Shown here one piece after another: positions 7,453 to 14,463 of a stretch of 21,372 nt of DNA. Source of the DNA: Methylococcaceae bacterium (GTDB lineage: Bacteria > Pseudomonadota > Gammaproteobacteria > Methylococcales > Methylomonadaceae); NCBI GenBank assembly GCA_005779525.1, contig SXIZ01000135.1, forward strand, positions 1-21,372, read 5' to 3'. The notes below the pieces were generated by a model, which was given only the letters and a program-made list of their open reading frames with translations, was not told where the DNA came from and made no database searches. A program made the translations under genes and the position numbers. How positions within the stretch are numbered: the first letter of the stretch is position 1; each line of letters begins with the position of its first letter.

Positions 7453-8931
7453 ATGCAAAATTTTCCAATAAATTTCTATACGGCAGACCAGATTCGCAGC
7501 ATAGAGCAACGGTTAATCGATGAAAATGTGGCTTCTGGTTTTGAACTGATGACGCGTGCTGGAGCGGCGGTGGTTGCCTGCTTACGTCGTAAGTCACTGC
7601 TTGGGCTGCGTGGTGTCGTGTTTTGCGGTTCGGGAAATAACGCGGGTGATGGGCTGGTGATAGCCACTAAGCTCAGTACAGAGGGGGGGGGAGGAGTGAC
7701 GGTGTTTTTGCTACAAGCGCCAGAACTTTTTCACGGAGATGCGTTAACCGCGTATCAAAAATTTTTGGAAGCAGGTGGGGAAATAGCGCTTTTTAATGGT
7801 CAAGCATTGCCAGATTGCGATTTTATTGTTGATGCACTGTTAGGCACGGGTATAAGTCGCCCAGTTTCCGGGCTTTACCTCGCTGCGATAGAAAGGATAA
7901 ATCAGGTAGACGTTCCGGTATTTGCTGTGGATGTGCCCTCTGGAATTCATGCTGATACCGGTAAAGTGATGTTCGCCGCAGTGCATGCAACGTATACCAT
8001 CAGCTTTATCGGGGCAAAGCAGGGCTTGTCTACTGGTGATGCTCCAGATTATGTGGGTGAGTTAGACGTTGCGGAGCTTGGAACGCCTAAACATTATTTT
8101 GCACAAATTGCAGCAAGTGCTAAGCAGGTAGCGTATCAGCCGTTACCCAAGCGTTCGCGCTGTGCACATAAGGGGAGTCATGGGCATGTCCTGATTATCG
8201 GGGGTGCTTGCGGCTACTCGGGAGCTGCCGTGCTGGCTGCCACCGCTGCATTACGTGTTGGGAGTGGTTTAGTGAGTATTGCGACGCGCCCCGAGCATGC
8301 TGCGTTGCTTAATCTGCAACGTCCAGAATTAATGTGTCATGCGATTGCTGACACTGAGCAATTGCTGCCCTTGCTAGCCAGAGCAAGTGTTGTGGTTATT
8401 GGTCCAGGTCTGGGTCAAAGTGTCTGGGCGCAGGCATTGTTAACTATGGTGTTGGACATTGACAAGCCCGTAATTTTAGATGCCGATGCCTTAAATCTAA
8501 TCGCGCAGGCTCCTAGTTTGCCAACGGTGAATGCAACGCGGGTATTTACGCCTCACCCTGGAGAAGCAGCCCGCTTACTTAATGTAACAACTGCAGACAT
8601 TGAACAGGATAGATTTGCGGCAGTCCAGGCACTGCAGCAAAAATATGCCGGAAGTATAGTTTTAAAAGGTGCGGGCACCGTCATCCGGGATAATGAGGGT
8701 AGCCATGTGGTGACTGCGGGTAACCCGGGAATGGCAAGCGGTGGTATGGGGGATGTATTGTCCGGCGTGATTGCTGGGTTAATTGCCCAAGGAATTTATG
8801 GGGGTGCTGCTGTGCGACAGGGGGTATTGTTGCATGCGCTAGCTGGAGATTTAGCAGCAGAGCAAAATGGGGAGCGTGGGCTACTTGCCCATGATTTAAT
8901 GCCTTATTTAAGAAAATTGGTCAATGCATGA
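7453..8931 (+). CDS. nnr: Bifunctional NAD(P)H-hydrate epimerase/dehydratase
   Basis: A 492-residue repair enzyme for hydrated NADH/NADPH. The N-terminal YjeF_N half (about 1-220) interconverts the S and R epimers and shows VVFCGSGNNAGDGLVIA, VDALLGTGISRPV and VFAVDVPSGIHADTG. The C-terminal ribokinase-like half (about 230-490) dehydrates S-NAD(P)HX with ADP and shows HVLIIGGACGYSGAA, VVIGPGLGQS, VILDADALNLIA, FTPHPGEAARLL and the terminal GNPGMASGGMGDVLSG. The length matches the fused family. A run of nine G (7683-7691) encodes part of a Gly4 stretch (residues about 78-81) and is a possible slippage site. The TGA stop overlaps the tsaE ATG by four bases, so the two are translationally coupled, as in many gammaproteobacteria. 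Confidence 0.96.
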   Translation: MQNFPINFYTADQIRSIEQRLIDENVASGFELMTRAGAAVVACLRRKSLLGLRGVVFCGSGNNAGDGLVIATKLSTEGGGGVTVFLLQAPELFHGDALTAYQKFLEAGGEIALFNGQALPDCDFIVDALLGTGISRPVSGLYLAAIERINQVDVPVFAVDVPSGIHADTGKVMFAAVHATYTISFIGAKQGLSTGDAPDYVGELDVAELGTPKHYFAQIAASAKQVAYQPLPKRSRCAHKGSHGHVLIIGGACGYSGAAVLAATAALRVGSGLVSIATRPEHAALLNLQRPELMCHAIADTEQLLPLLARASVVVIGPGLGQSVWAQALLTMVLDIDKPVILDADALNLIAQAPSLPTVNATRVFTPHPGEAARLLNVTTADIEQDRFAAVQALQQKYAGSIVLKGAGTVIRDNEGSHVVTAGNPGMASGGMGDVLSGVIAGLIAQGIYGGAAVRQGVLLHALAGDLAAEQNGERGLLAHDLMPYLRKLVNA

Positions 8932-9410
8932 TAACGATAGAATTAGCAGATACCGAGGCTACAGAGAAGTTGGGCGCCCACCTTTTTCAGTGTTTGCCAA
9001 CTCAATGTTTAGTTTTTTTGCACGGCGATTTAGGGATGGGCAAAACCACATTAGTGCGTGGTTTTTTACATGCCGCAGGACATGTCGGGGTAGTCAAAAG
9101 TCCGACCTATAATATAGTTGAAGAATACTCGGTGCAGGCCCGACAAGTTTTGCATTTTGATCTTTATCGTATCGTCGATCCTGAGGAACTCGAATGGTTG
9201 GGTATGCGCGATTATTTGGCACAAAATTGTTGTAGTTTTATTGAATGGCCAGTTCGAGGGGAAGGTTATCTGCCCCAGCCTGATATGGAGATTTATCTTC
9301 GACCCCAGTCTACTGGCAGAATCGCGGAGCTAATTCTGCTAAATGCTGAGTTGTTTAGTTCGGCTGCGGATGAAGCTGGAGGGATTAAATTGGAGGATTT
9401 TCAGCCCTAA
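8928..9410 (+). CDS. tsaE: tRNA threonylcarbamoyladenosine biosynthesis ATPase
   Basis: A 160-residue cytosolic P-loop ATPase that works with TsaB and TsaD to place threonylcarbamoyl on A37 of ANN-decoding tRNAs. The Walker A motif is GDLGMGKTTL (residues 33-42); SPTYNIVEEY and LHFDLYRIVDPEELEWLGMRDYL are the conserved TsaE blocks that follow, and SFIEWPVRGEGYLP is the usual C-terminal part. The length matches the family. The ATG lies inside the end of nnr (ATGA overlap), which defines the start. The nnr-tsaE-amiC order is a classic gammaproteobacterial cluster. Confidence 0.96.
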   Translation: MITIELADTEATEKLGAHLFQCLPTQCLVFLHGDLGMGKTTLVRGFLHAAGHVGVVKSPTYNIVEEYSVQARQVLHFDLYRIVDPEELEWLGMRDYLAQNCCSFIEWPVRGEGYLPQPDMEIYLRPQSTGRIAELILLNAELFSSAADEAGGIKLEDFQP

Positions 9411-9469
9411 TCGGCTAACTCGCTGATTCAAAATGCGTCAAAAAATAAATTTTAAAAATAACATAGAGC

Positions 9470-9498
9470 GTGATAAAACAATAAGATATTGGTATAAT
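9470..9498 (+). promoter_or_regulatory. Sigma70-like promoter of amiC
   Basis: A perfect -10 (TATAAT, 9493-9498) lies 17 bases downstream of a 4/6 match to the -35 (GTGATA, 9470-9475). It sits in the 125-base gap before amiC, about 40 bases ahead of the ATG, so amiC can be transcribed independently of nnr-tsaE. Confidence 0.7.
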
Positions 9499-9535
9499 TT
9501 AATCCTAAGTTTCATGATCTAATAAGGTGGTTTAA

Positions 9536-11119
9536 ATGCGAAATATCGGTTCATGCCTAGGTGTAATCGGATTATTGAGTATCCCCGCGCTGAGTAGCGC
9601 ACAATCCACTGTCGTAAATGCGCTTCGCTATTGGACGCAACCGCAAGAAGCGCGATTGGTGTTTGACGTTAGCGCCTTGCCTGAGCATAACATTTATATG
9701 TTGCAAAACCCACCGCGTTTGGTTGTAGATTTAAAAGCCACAAAATTAACGCATAAATTTGGTAAGCCCCCAACAAGCAACTTTTTTTTTAGCACTATCG
9801 AAACGGGCAGTTTTAATGATAACAATCTTCGCGTGGTCATTGAGTTAAAGAAAAATAGTCGTTTTAAAGATTTCTCGCTGCCACCTAATAAAGTGTATGG
9901 TAATCGGTTAGTGATTGATTTGGTTGAAACTAAAGATACTTCCATAGCACATGGACTCACTCCTGAACATGAAACACCCAAATTATCACCATCCGTAACC
10001 AGCCCGAAGTTGGCGAATACCGCCACGCCAACTAAAAATGCCCCAGTAGAGGCCTTAGCCAATGATAAATCTGCGGCCACGCTTTCTGAGGCAAGCCATG
10101 CAGTTCCCAAAGCCTTCGCCCAACGCAGTCCCCAGAAAAACGAGTCCACGACTGACCTGCATGAGAACTCTGTTAAAGCCTTAGCGGAGCCTACAAAATC
10201 AGTAATGTATGCGCCTAAAGCGTCGGCTAAAGAAATTATTGTGGCGATTGATGCGGGCCACGGTGGTGAAGATCCAGGGGCGCATGGCCCATCAGGCACG
10301 GAAGAAAAACGGGTAGTTTTAGCGATTGCACGTAAATTAGCTAACCTACTGAAAAAGCATCCGGGTATTACCCCGGTCATGGTGCGCGAAGGAGATTATT
10401 TTATAAAATTACGCAAACGTATCGATATTGCGCGTGAGGCAAAAGCGGATTTGTTTGTTTCTATTCATGCGGATGCCTATCGTGACGCCGATGTAAAAGG
10501 TGCTTCAGTTTTTACGCTATCAAGCAACGGAGCGTCAAGCGAAGCGGCACGCTGGTTAGCGGATAGTGAGAATGCCGCAGATTTGATTGGTGGCGTCAGT
10601 TTAGATGATAAAGATGATATGCTCGCTTCGGTGTTGTTGGATTTATCGCAAACGGCAACCCTAGAAGCCAGTAGTGATGTCGCACGCAAAGTCTTAACGC
10701 ATTTTAAGCAGGTTAATCAACCCTTACATAAAACCTCGGTCCAAAAAGCGGGTTTTTTGGTGCTTAAGTCGCCCGATATTCCCTCCATTTTGGTGGAAAC
10801 CGCTTTTATTTCCAACCCTTCTGAAGAAGCAAAATTGCGTAGTGAAACTCACCAAGAACAAATGGCAACTGCAATTTTTAAAGGAATTCTTGCCTATTTT
10901 AAGCAAAATGCGCCGACTGTTGCGCCGACGATGCGTGTTGCGAAACATGCTAACACACATCCTAAAGCAGTCACTCGGCATGCTGTTATTGCGGGTGAAA
11001 CCTTGTCTGGTATTGCACAGCAGTATGGAATTACGACGCAGGAATTAAAATCTGCCAATGCCATGGAAGGTCGAAATGTAAAACCTGGTCAGTTATTACG
11101 GATTCCCGCGAATACTTGA
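9536..11119 (+). CDS. amiC: N-acetylmuramoyl-L-alanine amidase, AMIN-Amidase_3-LysM
   Basis: A 527-residue periplasmic zinc amidase that removes stem peptides from peptidoglycan during daughter-cell separation. It has a signal peptide (about 1-22, ending ALSSAQS) and an AMIN domain (about 24-125: RYWTQPQEARLVFDVSA, NPPRLVVDLKAT, LRVVIELK) that targets the septum. A low-complexity linker (about 140-230) follows, then an Amidase_3 domain (about 233-450) with zinc-binding DAGHGGEDPG, the Glu of GTEEK and SIHADA, and the catalytic Glu of SILVETAFISNP. A C-terminal LysM (VIAGETLSGIAQQYGIT ... VKPGQLLRIPA) binds glycan. AmiB and AmiC share this design, so the letter is uncertain. AAGGTGG precedes the ATG. 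The usual downstream neighbour mutL is absent. The stop is TGA. Confidence 0.93.
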   Translation: MRNIGSCLGVIGLLSIPALSSAQSTVVNALRYWTQPQEARLVFDVSALPEHNIYMLQNPPRLVVDLKATKLTHKFGKPPTSNFFFSTIETGSFNDNNLRVVIELKKNSRFKDFSLPPNKVYGNRLVIDLVETKDTSIAHGLTPEHETPKLSPSVTSPKLANTATPTKNAPVEALANDKSAATLSEASHAVPKAFAQRSPQKNESTTDLHENSVKALAEPTKSVMYAPKASAKEIIVAIDAGHGGEDPGAHGPSGTEEKRVVLAIARKLANLLKKHPGITPVMVREGDYFIKLRKRIDIAREAKADLFVSIHADAYRDADVKGASVFTLSSNGASSEAARWLADSENAADLIGGVSLDDKDDMLASVLLDLSQTATLEASSDVARKVLTHFKQVNQPLHKTSVQKAGFLVLKSPDIPSILVETAFISNPSEEAKLRSETHQEQMATAIFKGILAYFKQNAPTVAPTMRVAKHANTHPKAVTRHAVIAGETLSGIAQQYGITTQELKSANAMEGRNVKPGQLLRIPANT

Positions 11120-11274
11120 GGGTAATTGTGTACAGCTGGGGTTTATTTAGTCACTTGCTAACAGTCAATTTAAATAACTCAGCTATACTAATACCTTGTG
11201 GTTAAGCTCGTGACATGGCGCACTTAGGTTTAACACATTCGTCTATTTTGAGTATATTTTGATGGAAGCACTTT

Positions 11275-11826
11275 ATGACACAATATTCTAATGCGGATAG
11301 ACCAGACTTGGATTGGAGTCAGGTTCGTGAGACAGTTAAACTTTTAACCATCTCGGTCACTCAAGTAGAAAATAGTTTGCATGTCAGCGGAAACAGCGTT
11401 GATACTTTGACCTCCTCATTTACGGGAATGGTAGATAATTTAGCTGCCATTGAACGCACCTTGCAGAGTATGGAAGATAACAATATCAAGACCGAAGCTC
11501 TTGAACATTGTGCTGCAACCAATCAAATGATTAATTCTTCCATTATCGCGTTTCAATTTTATGATCGTTTGCAGCAATGTTTGACGCATGTAACCCAATG
11601 TTTAAAAGGGTTATCTGAGTTAGTTGAAAAACCTGAACGACTCTACAATCCCGCCGAATGGTCAAGGTTGCAGCTAGATATTCGCAGCCGCTTTACCATG
11701 GAGTCGGAAAAGATCATGTTTGACGCGGTTCTAAGTGGCAAGTCCATTGCTGAAGCCTTAGCTTTAGCCTCTGAAGTGTCCAAATCAACAGTAGAAGACA
11801 ATGAGGACGATATTGAATTATTTTAG
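11275..11826 (+). CDS. Helical protein of unknown function
   Basis: I do not recognise this 183-residue protein with certainty. It has no signal peptide or membrane segment and is predicted by eye to be almost wholly helical. The N-terminal half has heptad-like spacing (VRETVKLLTISVTQVENSL ... VDNLAAIERTLQSM), as in coiled coils. The middle carries AFQFYDRLQQCLTHVTQCLKGL, and the C-terminal part has EWSRLQLDIRSRFTMESEKIMFDAVLSG followed by an acidic tail (EDNEDDIELF). The FYDRLQQ...HV block with a short acidic C-terminus faintly recalls CheZ-like signalling proteins, but this is only an impression. GGAAG lies six bases before the ATG. Its end overlaps the next gene by 26 bases, so the two are probably co-expressed. 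Confidence 0.75.
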   Translation: MTQYSNADRPDLDWSQVRETVKLLTISVTQVENSLHVSGNSVDTLTSSFTGMVDNLAAIERTLQSMEDNNIKTEALEHCAATNQMINSSIIAFQFYDRLQQCLTHVTQCLKGLSELVEKPERLYNPAEWSRLQLDIRSRFTMESEKIMFDAVLSGKSIAEALALASEVSKSTVEDNEDDIELF

Positions 11827-12511
11827 ATCATCGAGTTTACCTGCCAGCCGAGTTGTAACGGTTTTGGTGTTAGCTGTCCTGCAATTTGGTTGTGCTGAGA
11901 AGCCAATACGTAAAGAGCCAGCGCCAGTGCATCGGGGTAAAGCGCATGCCAAAGTAAAGCAAGCCCCAGCTGCGCCGAAAACCATTGAAGTGTTTAAATA
12001 CCCTGAAGCAGCGGAAATTCAATTACAAGAGCCTGTGGCGCCTCCAAAACCTGCACTACCAACTGATATACCGAGTATTCAACCCGAAAATCCTCTGCCG
12101 ATAACAACTCCTGAAGTGGGTGGGCAAACTTCAACGGTTCCAACATTAGTCCTGCCCGCGCCTGCTATGCCAGACGTGGTGATGAGTAATATGCCACCTG
12201 CAATTTTGGCCTTGGTGAACGAAGCCGATCAGAATGTGGCAACGGGGAACTTTGAGTCAGCGGCCGTGAAGATTGAGCGGGCATTACGTATTGATTCACG
12301 CAATGCAAAATTGACTTATAAACTGGCTAATATTCGTTTAAAACAAGAACAACCACGCTTAGCTGAGGATCTAGCCAAAAAAGCAGAATTACTCGCGGTG
12401 GGGGATCGTGAATTGAAGCGTCAATGCTGGTTATTAATCGCCCAGTGTAAGCGCCTACAAAATGATCTACCAGGGGCGTTACAAGCGGAAGTCAATGCTT
12501 CCCAGCTCTAG
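11801..12511 (+). CDS. TPR-containing envelope protein, probable lipoprotein
   Basis: A 236-residue protein whose N-terminus (about 15-31: SRVVTVLVLAVLQFGC) is hydrophobic and ends in a Cys. The lipobox is imperfect (LQFGC), so lipidation is likely but not sure. Residues about 32-135 are a Pro/Ala/Lys-rich flexible linker. The C-terminal part (about 140-236) has tetratricopeptide-like helices: ALVNEADQNVATGNFESAAVKIERALRI, NAKLTYKLANIRLKQEQPRLAEDLAKKA and CWLLIAQCKRLQNDLPGALQAE. Such proteins usually act as envelope scaffolds. The ATG lies 26 bases inside the preceding gene in another frame, and no strong ribosome site is seen, which suggests translational coupling. A terminator follows 31 bases after the stop. 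Confidence 0.8.
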   Translation: MRTILNYFRSSSLPASRVVTVLVLAVLQFGCAEKPIRKEPAPVHRGKAHAKVKQAPAAPKTIEVFKYPEAAEIQLQEPVAPPKPALPTDIPSIQPENPLPITTPEVGGQTSTVPTLVLPAPAMPDVVMSNMPPAILALVNEADQNVATGNFESAAVKIERALRIDSRNAKLTYKLANIRLKQEQPRLAEDLAKKAELLAVGDRELKRQCWLLIAQCKRLQNDLPGALQAEVNASQL

Positions 12512-12535
12512 TTACAGATATTTTATTGCTTTAAA

Positions 12536-12572
12536 TAAAAAAACTTCCAAGAATGTCTTCTTGGAAGTCTTT
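12536..12572. terminator. Bidirectional intrinsic terminator
   Basis: A perfect 11-base stem, ACTTCCAAGAA (12543-12553) and TTCTTGGAAGT (12558-12568), encloses a TGTC loop. On the minus strand it is followed by a long U tract (complement of the A-rich 12536-12543); on the plus strand only CTTTAAT follows. It closes the TPR gene and, more strongly, the small minus-strand gene at 12606-12779. Confidence 0.85.
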
Positions 12573-12605
12573 AATCTAAAACAAAACACACGTAAAAGCT
12601 AAGGC

Positions 12606-12779
12606 TCAATCCCATGTGAAATACCGAGTCCTAGTGCGTTTGCGCACTGGATTAACGTTGCTTGTGACGGCGGCACTGGCAAACAGTGTTGATGACAGAA
12701 TAAATTCCCCTGAAATAAAGCCCAGCAAACCTGCAGAGAATAGCGTAGCAATTAAGATGTCTTTGTGAAAATCGTTCAT
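12606..12779 (-). CDS. Small hydrophobic protein, 57 residues
   Basis: I do not recognise this 57-residue protein, but it has a full expression set. An ATG at 12777-12779 is preceded by AGGA about seven bases away; a strong promoter and an operator-like palindrome lie upstream, and a terminator with a U tract lies 38 bases past the TGA stop. Residues about 8-40 (ILIATLFSAGLLGFISGEF then ILSSTLFASAAV) are hydrophobic and could form one or two membrane helices. The tail is basic (NPVRKRTRTRYFTWD), which would favour a cytoplasmic C-terminus. It lies divergent from the nif promoter, 660 bases from nifH. A role in nitrogen fixation is only a guess from position. Confidence 0.65.
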   Translation of the reverse strand: MNDFHKDILIATLFSAGLLGFISGEFILSSTLFASAAVTSNVNPVRKRTRTRYFTWD

Positions 12780-12798
12780 GATCGTGTCCTACGGTGAC

Positions 12799-12814
12799 GT
12801 TGAAAAGTTTCAAC
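12799..12814. promoter_or_regulatory. Operator-like palindrome of the small gene
   Basis: GTTGAAA and TTTCAAC form a perfect dyad around a two-base centre. It lies just downstream of the expected transcription start of the promoter at 12824-12852 and upstream of the ribosome site, a position typical of repressor operators. The binding protein is unknown. Confidence 0.5.
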
Positions 12815-12823
12815 CACGATGTC

Positions 12824-12852
12824 ACTATAGTGCACAAGTAAATAGTTGACAA
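12824..12852 (-). promoter_or_regulatory. Sigma70-like promoter of the small hydrophobic gene
   Basis: Read on the minus strand, TTGTCA (complement of 12847-12852) and TATAGT (complement of 12824-12829) are separated by exactly 17 bases. Each matches consensus at five of six positions. It points at the ATG at 12779, about 45 bases away. Confidence 0.75.
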
Positions 12853-13266
12853 TCACGCTAGGAATGAATTCAGTATTTCATTTTTGACTATAAAATTAAA
12901 TATTTGCAGAAATTGCCTATTGTTGTGTGTATCAAAAAATCACGCATTATGCTGCTCATGTAGCTGTGCTCGAGAAAACTCCAGAGCCAATCCTGGAAAC
13001 CATCCTTGCAACCCCCCGTAACTATAACTAGACCTTATAAAGTTTGGGGTGTCACTAACTACCAGCATTTAAAGAAGCGTTGATAGCGACCAAAGATACC
13101 TCCATATATACAGCGTATCATCGCCTGCTCAACAGGTGTTCATTCAGAAATATATGCTTAAACAGTTAATTGCGTTAGCCGTACCAAGTGGCTTGTGAGG
13201 TGCCCAATTAAAACAAGCACTCGTTTATTGGCCAAGTGTTCACGTGTTACAAAATTCCCCTAGTTC
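12853..13266. other. Intergenic gap upstream of the nif promoter
   Basis: About 410 AT-rich bases without a supported gene in either direction. One near-match to a NifA site is present at its end: TGT and ACA separated by nine rather than ten bases within GTGTTCACGTGTTACA (13238-13253, approximate). No IS end, tRNA or CRISPR-like repeat was seen. Confidence 0.5.
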
Positions 13267-13282
13267 TGTTGCTTAATTTACA
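13267..13282 (+). promoter_or_regulatory. NifA upstream activator site
   Basis: TGT (13267-13269), ten bases, then ACA (13280-13282) is the consensus TGT-N10-ACA. Its centre lies about 130 bases upstream of the start expected from the sigma54 promoter at 13379-13394, the usual distance for NifA activation by DNA looping. Confidence 0.8.
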
Positions 13283-13378
13283 TCCTTCAACAACATTGTT
13301 GGGTATGCCACCAAACTATTTTCAATCGATAATCAATAAAAGCTATTAAATACAATGCTTTGAATAATATATAAACCT

Positions 13379-13394
13379 TGGCATGGCTATTGCA
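13379..13394 (+). promoter_or_regulatory. Sigma54 promoter of nifH
   Basis: TGGCAT, five bases, then TTGCA matches the -24/-12 class (consensus TGGCAC-N5-TTGCA) with one deviation. The invariant GG (13380-13381) and GC (13392-13393) are ten bases apart. It lies 47 bases before the nifH ATG. Together with the NifA site this indicates RpoN- and NifA-dependent control under nitrogen limitation. Confidence 0.88.
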
Positions 13395-13441
13395 TTTACC
13401 TAAGTGTTACTAACAACACGTCCTACAATGAGGAGAAGATC

Positions 13442-14323
13442 ATGGCATTACGTCAATGTGCTATTTATGGTAAAGGTGGTATCGGTAAATCGACTACTAC
13501 ACAAAATCTGGTTGCTGGTTTAGCTGAGCTAGGCAAAAAAGTAATGATCGTGGGTTGCGATCCTAAAGCAGATTCTACTCGTTTAATCTTACATGCAAAA
13601 GCGCAAAATTCAATCATGCAAATGGCGTCTGATGCAGGTAGCGTGGAAGATCTTGAATTAGAAGATGTATTGAAAGTCGGCTATCGCGACATTAAATGCG
13701 TTGAATCAGGTGGTCCAGAGCCCGGAGTAGGTTGTGCAGGTCGTGGCGTAATCACAGCGATCAACTTCTTAGAAGAAGAAGGTGCTTACGATGAAGATTT
13801 AGACTTCGTATTCTACGATGTATTGGGCGACGTGGTCTGTTGTGGTTTCGATATGCCAATTCGTGAAAACAACGCGCAAGAAATTTACATTGTTTGCTCA
13901 GGCGAAATGATGGCGATGTATGCGGCGAACAACATTGCTAAAGGTATTGTGAAATACGCTAACTCAGGCGGTGTGCGTTTAGCTGGCTTAATCTGTAATT
14001 CTCGTCAAACTGCACGTGAAGACGAATTAATTATGGAATTAGCTGCAAAATTAGGTACGCACATGATTCACTTCGTTCCACGTGATAACGTGGTACAACG
14101 TGCTGAAATTCGCCGTATGACCGTAATCGAATATGAGCCTGCTGCGAAACAAGCGCAAGAGTATCGCGATCTTGCCAATAAAATCATCCACAACAAAAAC
14201 CTAGTGATTCCAACACCCATTACTATGGACGAATTGGAAGAGTTGTTGATGGAATTTGGTGTTATGGAAGAAGTTGACGAAAGCATCGTAGGTAAAACTG
14301 CTGCTGCTGAAGCTGTCGCTTAA
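13442..14323 (+). CDS. nifH: Nitrogenase iron protein (dinitrogenase reductase)
   Basis: A 293-residue homodimeric ATPase that feeds electrons one at a time to the MoFe protein and also takes part in FeMo-cofactor assembly. Walker A is GKGGIGKST (residues 10-18). Asp40 in CDPKAD is the Switch I region; Cys98 (GVGCAGRG) and Cys133 (GDVVC) are the ligands of the 4Fe-4S cluster shared between subunits. Arg101, the site of DraT ADP-ribosylation in other species, is present. The run after Cys133 reads C-C-G-F-D-M-P where the family is almost always C-G-G-F-A-M-P: Cys134 and Asp137 are unusual. The C-terminus (MDELEELLMEFG ... ESIVGKTAAAEA) is normal. GAGGAG precedes the ATG. It is the first gene of nifHDK-T, behind the NifA/sigma54 promoter. 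Confidence 0.98.
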   Translation: MALRQCAIYGKGGIGKSTTTQNLVAGLAELGKKVMIVGCDPKADSTRLILHAKAQNSIMQMASDAGSVEDLELEDVLKVGYRDIKCVESGGPEPGVGCAGRGVITAINFLEEEGAYDEDLDFVFYDVLGDVVCCGFDMPIRENNAQEIYIVCSGEMMAMYAANNIAKGIVKYANSGGVRLAGLICNSRQTAREDELIMELAAKLGTHMIHFVPRDNVVQRAEIRRMTVIEYEPAAKQAQEYRDLANKIIHNKNLVIPTPITMDELEELLMEFGVMEEVDESIVGKTAAAEAVA

Positions 14324-14335
14324 TTCACTGCAGGG

Positions 14336-14405
14336 GGAGTGCAACTCTAGGTGCACTCCTCTATATCGAAGTCACCGCAGAGTGGGTTTAACTCACCTAC
14401 TCTGC
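14336..14405 (+). promoter_or_regulatory. Two tandem hairpins between nifH and nifD
   Basis: The first has arms GGAGTGCA (14336-14343) and TGCACTCC (14352-14359), perfect, with an 8-base loop. The second has arms GCAGAGTGGGT (14377-14387) and ACCTACTCTGC (14395-14405), complementary over 11 positions with one G-U pair, and a 7-base loop. Neither is followed by a T tract. They probably protect the 3' end of a nifH message or partly stop transcription, giving more NifH than NifDK, as known for other nif operons. Confidence 0.75.
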
Positions 14406-14463
14406 CACTTTCCTACAATTGGCTTAGTCGAGAGATTACTCGCAGCCGCAGGAGGATAACCCT

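Noticed and set aside
9694..10380. Long minus-strand frame inside amiC
   Set aside because: It is the antisense shadow of the amidase gene, with no start context or recognisable domain.
12652..12852. Minus-strand 66-codon frame
   Set aside because: It overlaps the promoter and operator of the better-supported 57-residue gene, in another frame, and has an unlikely composition.
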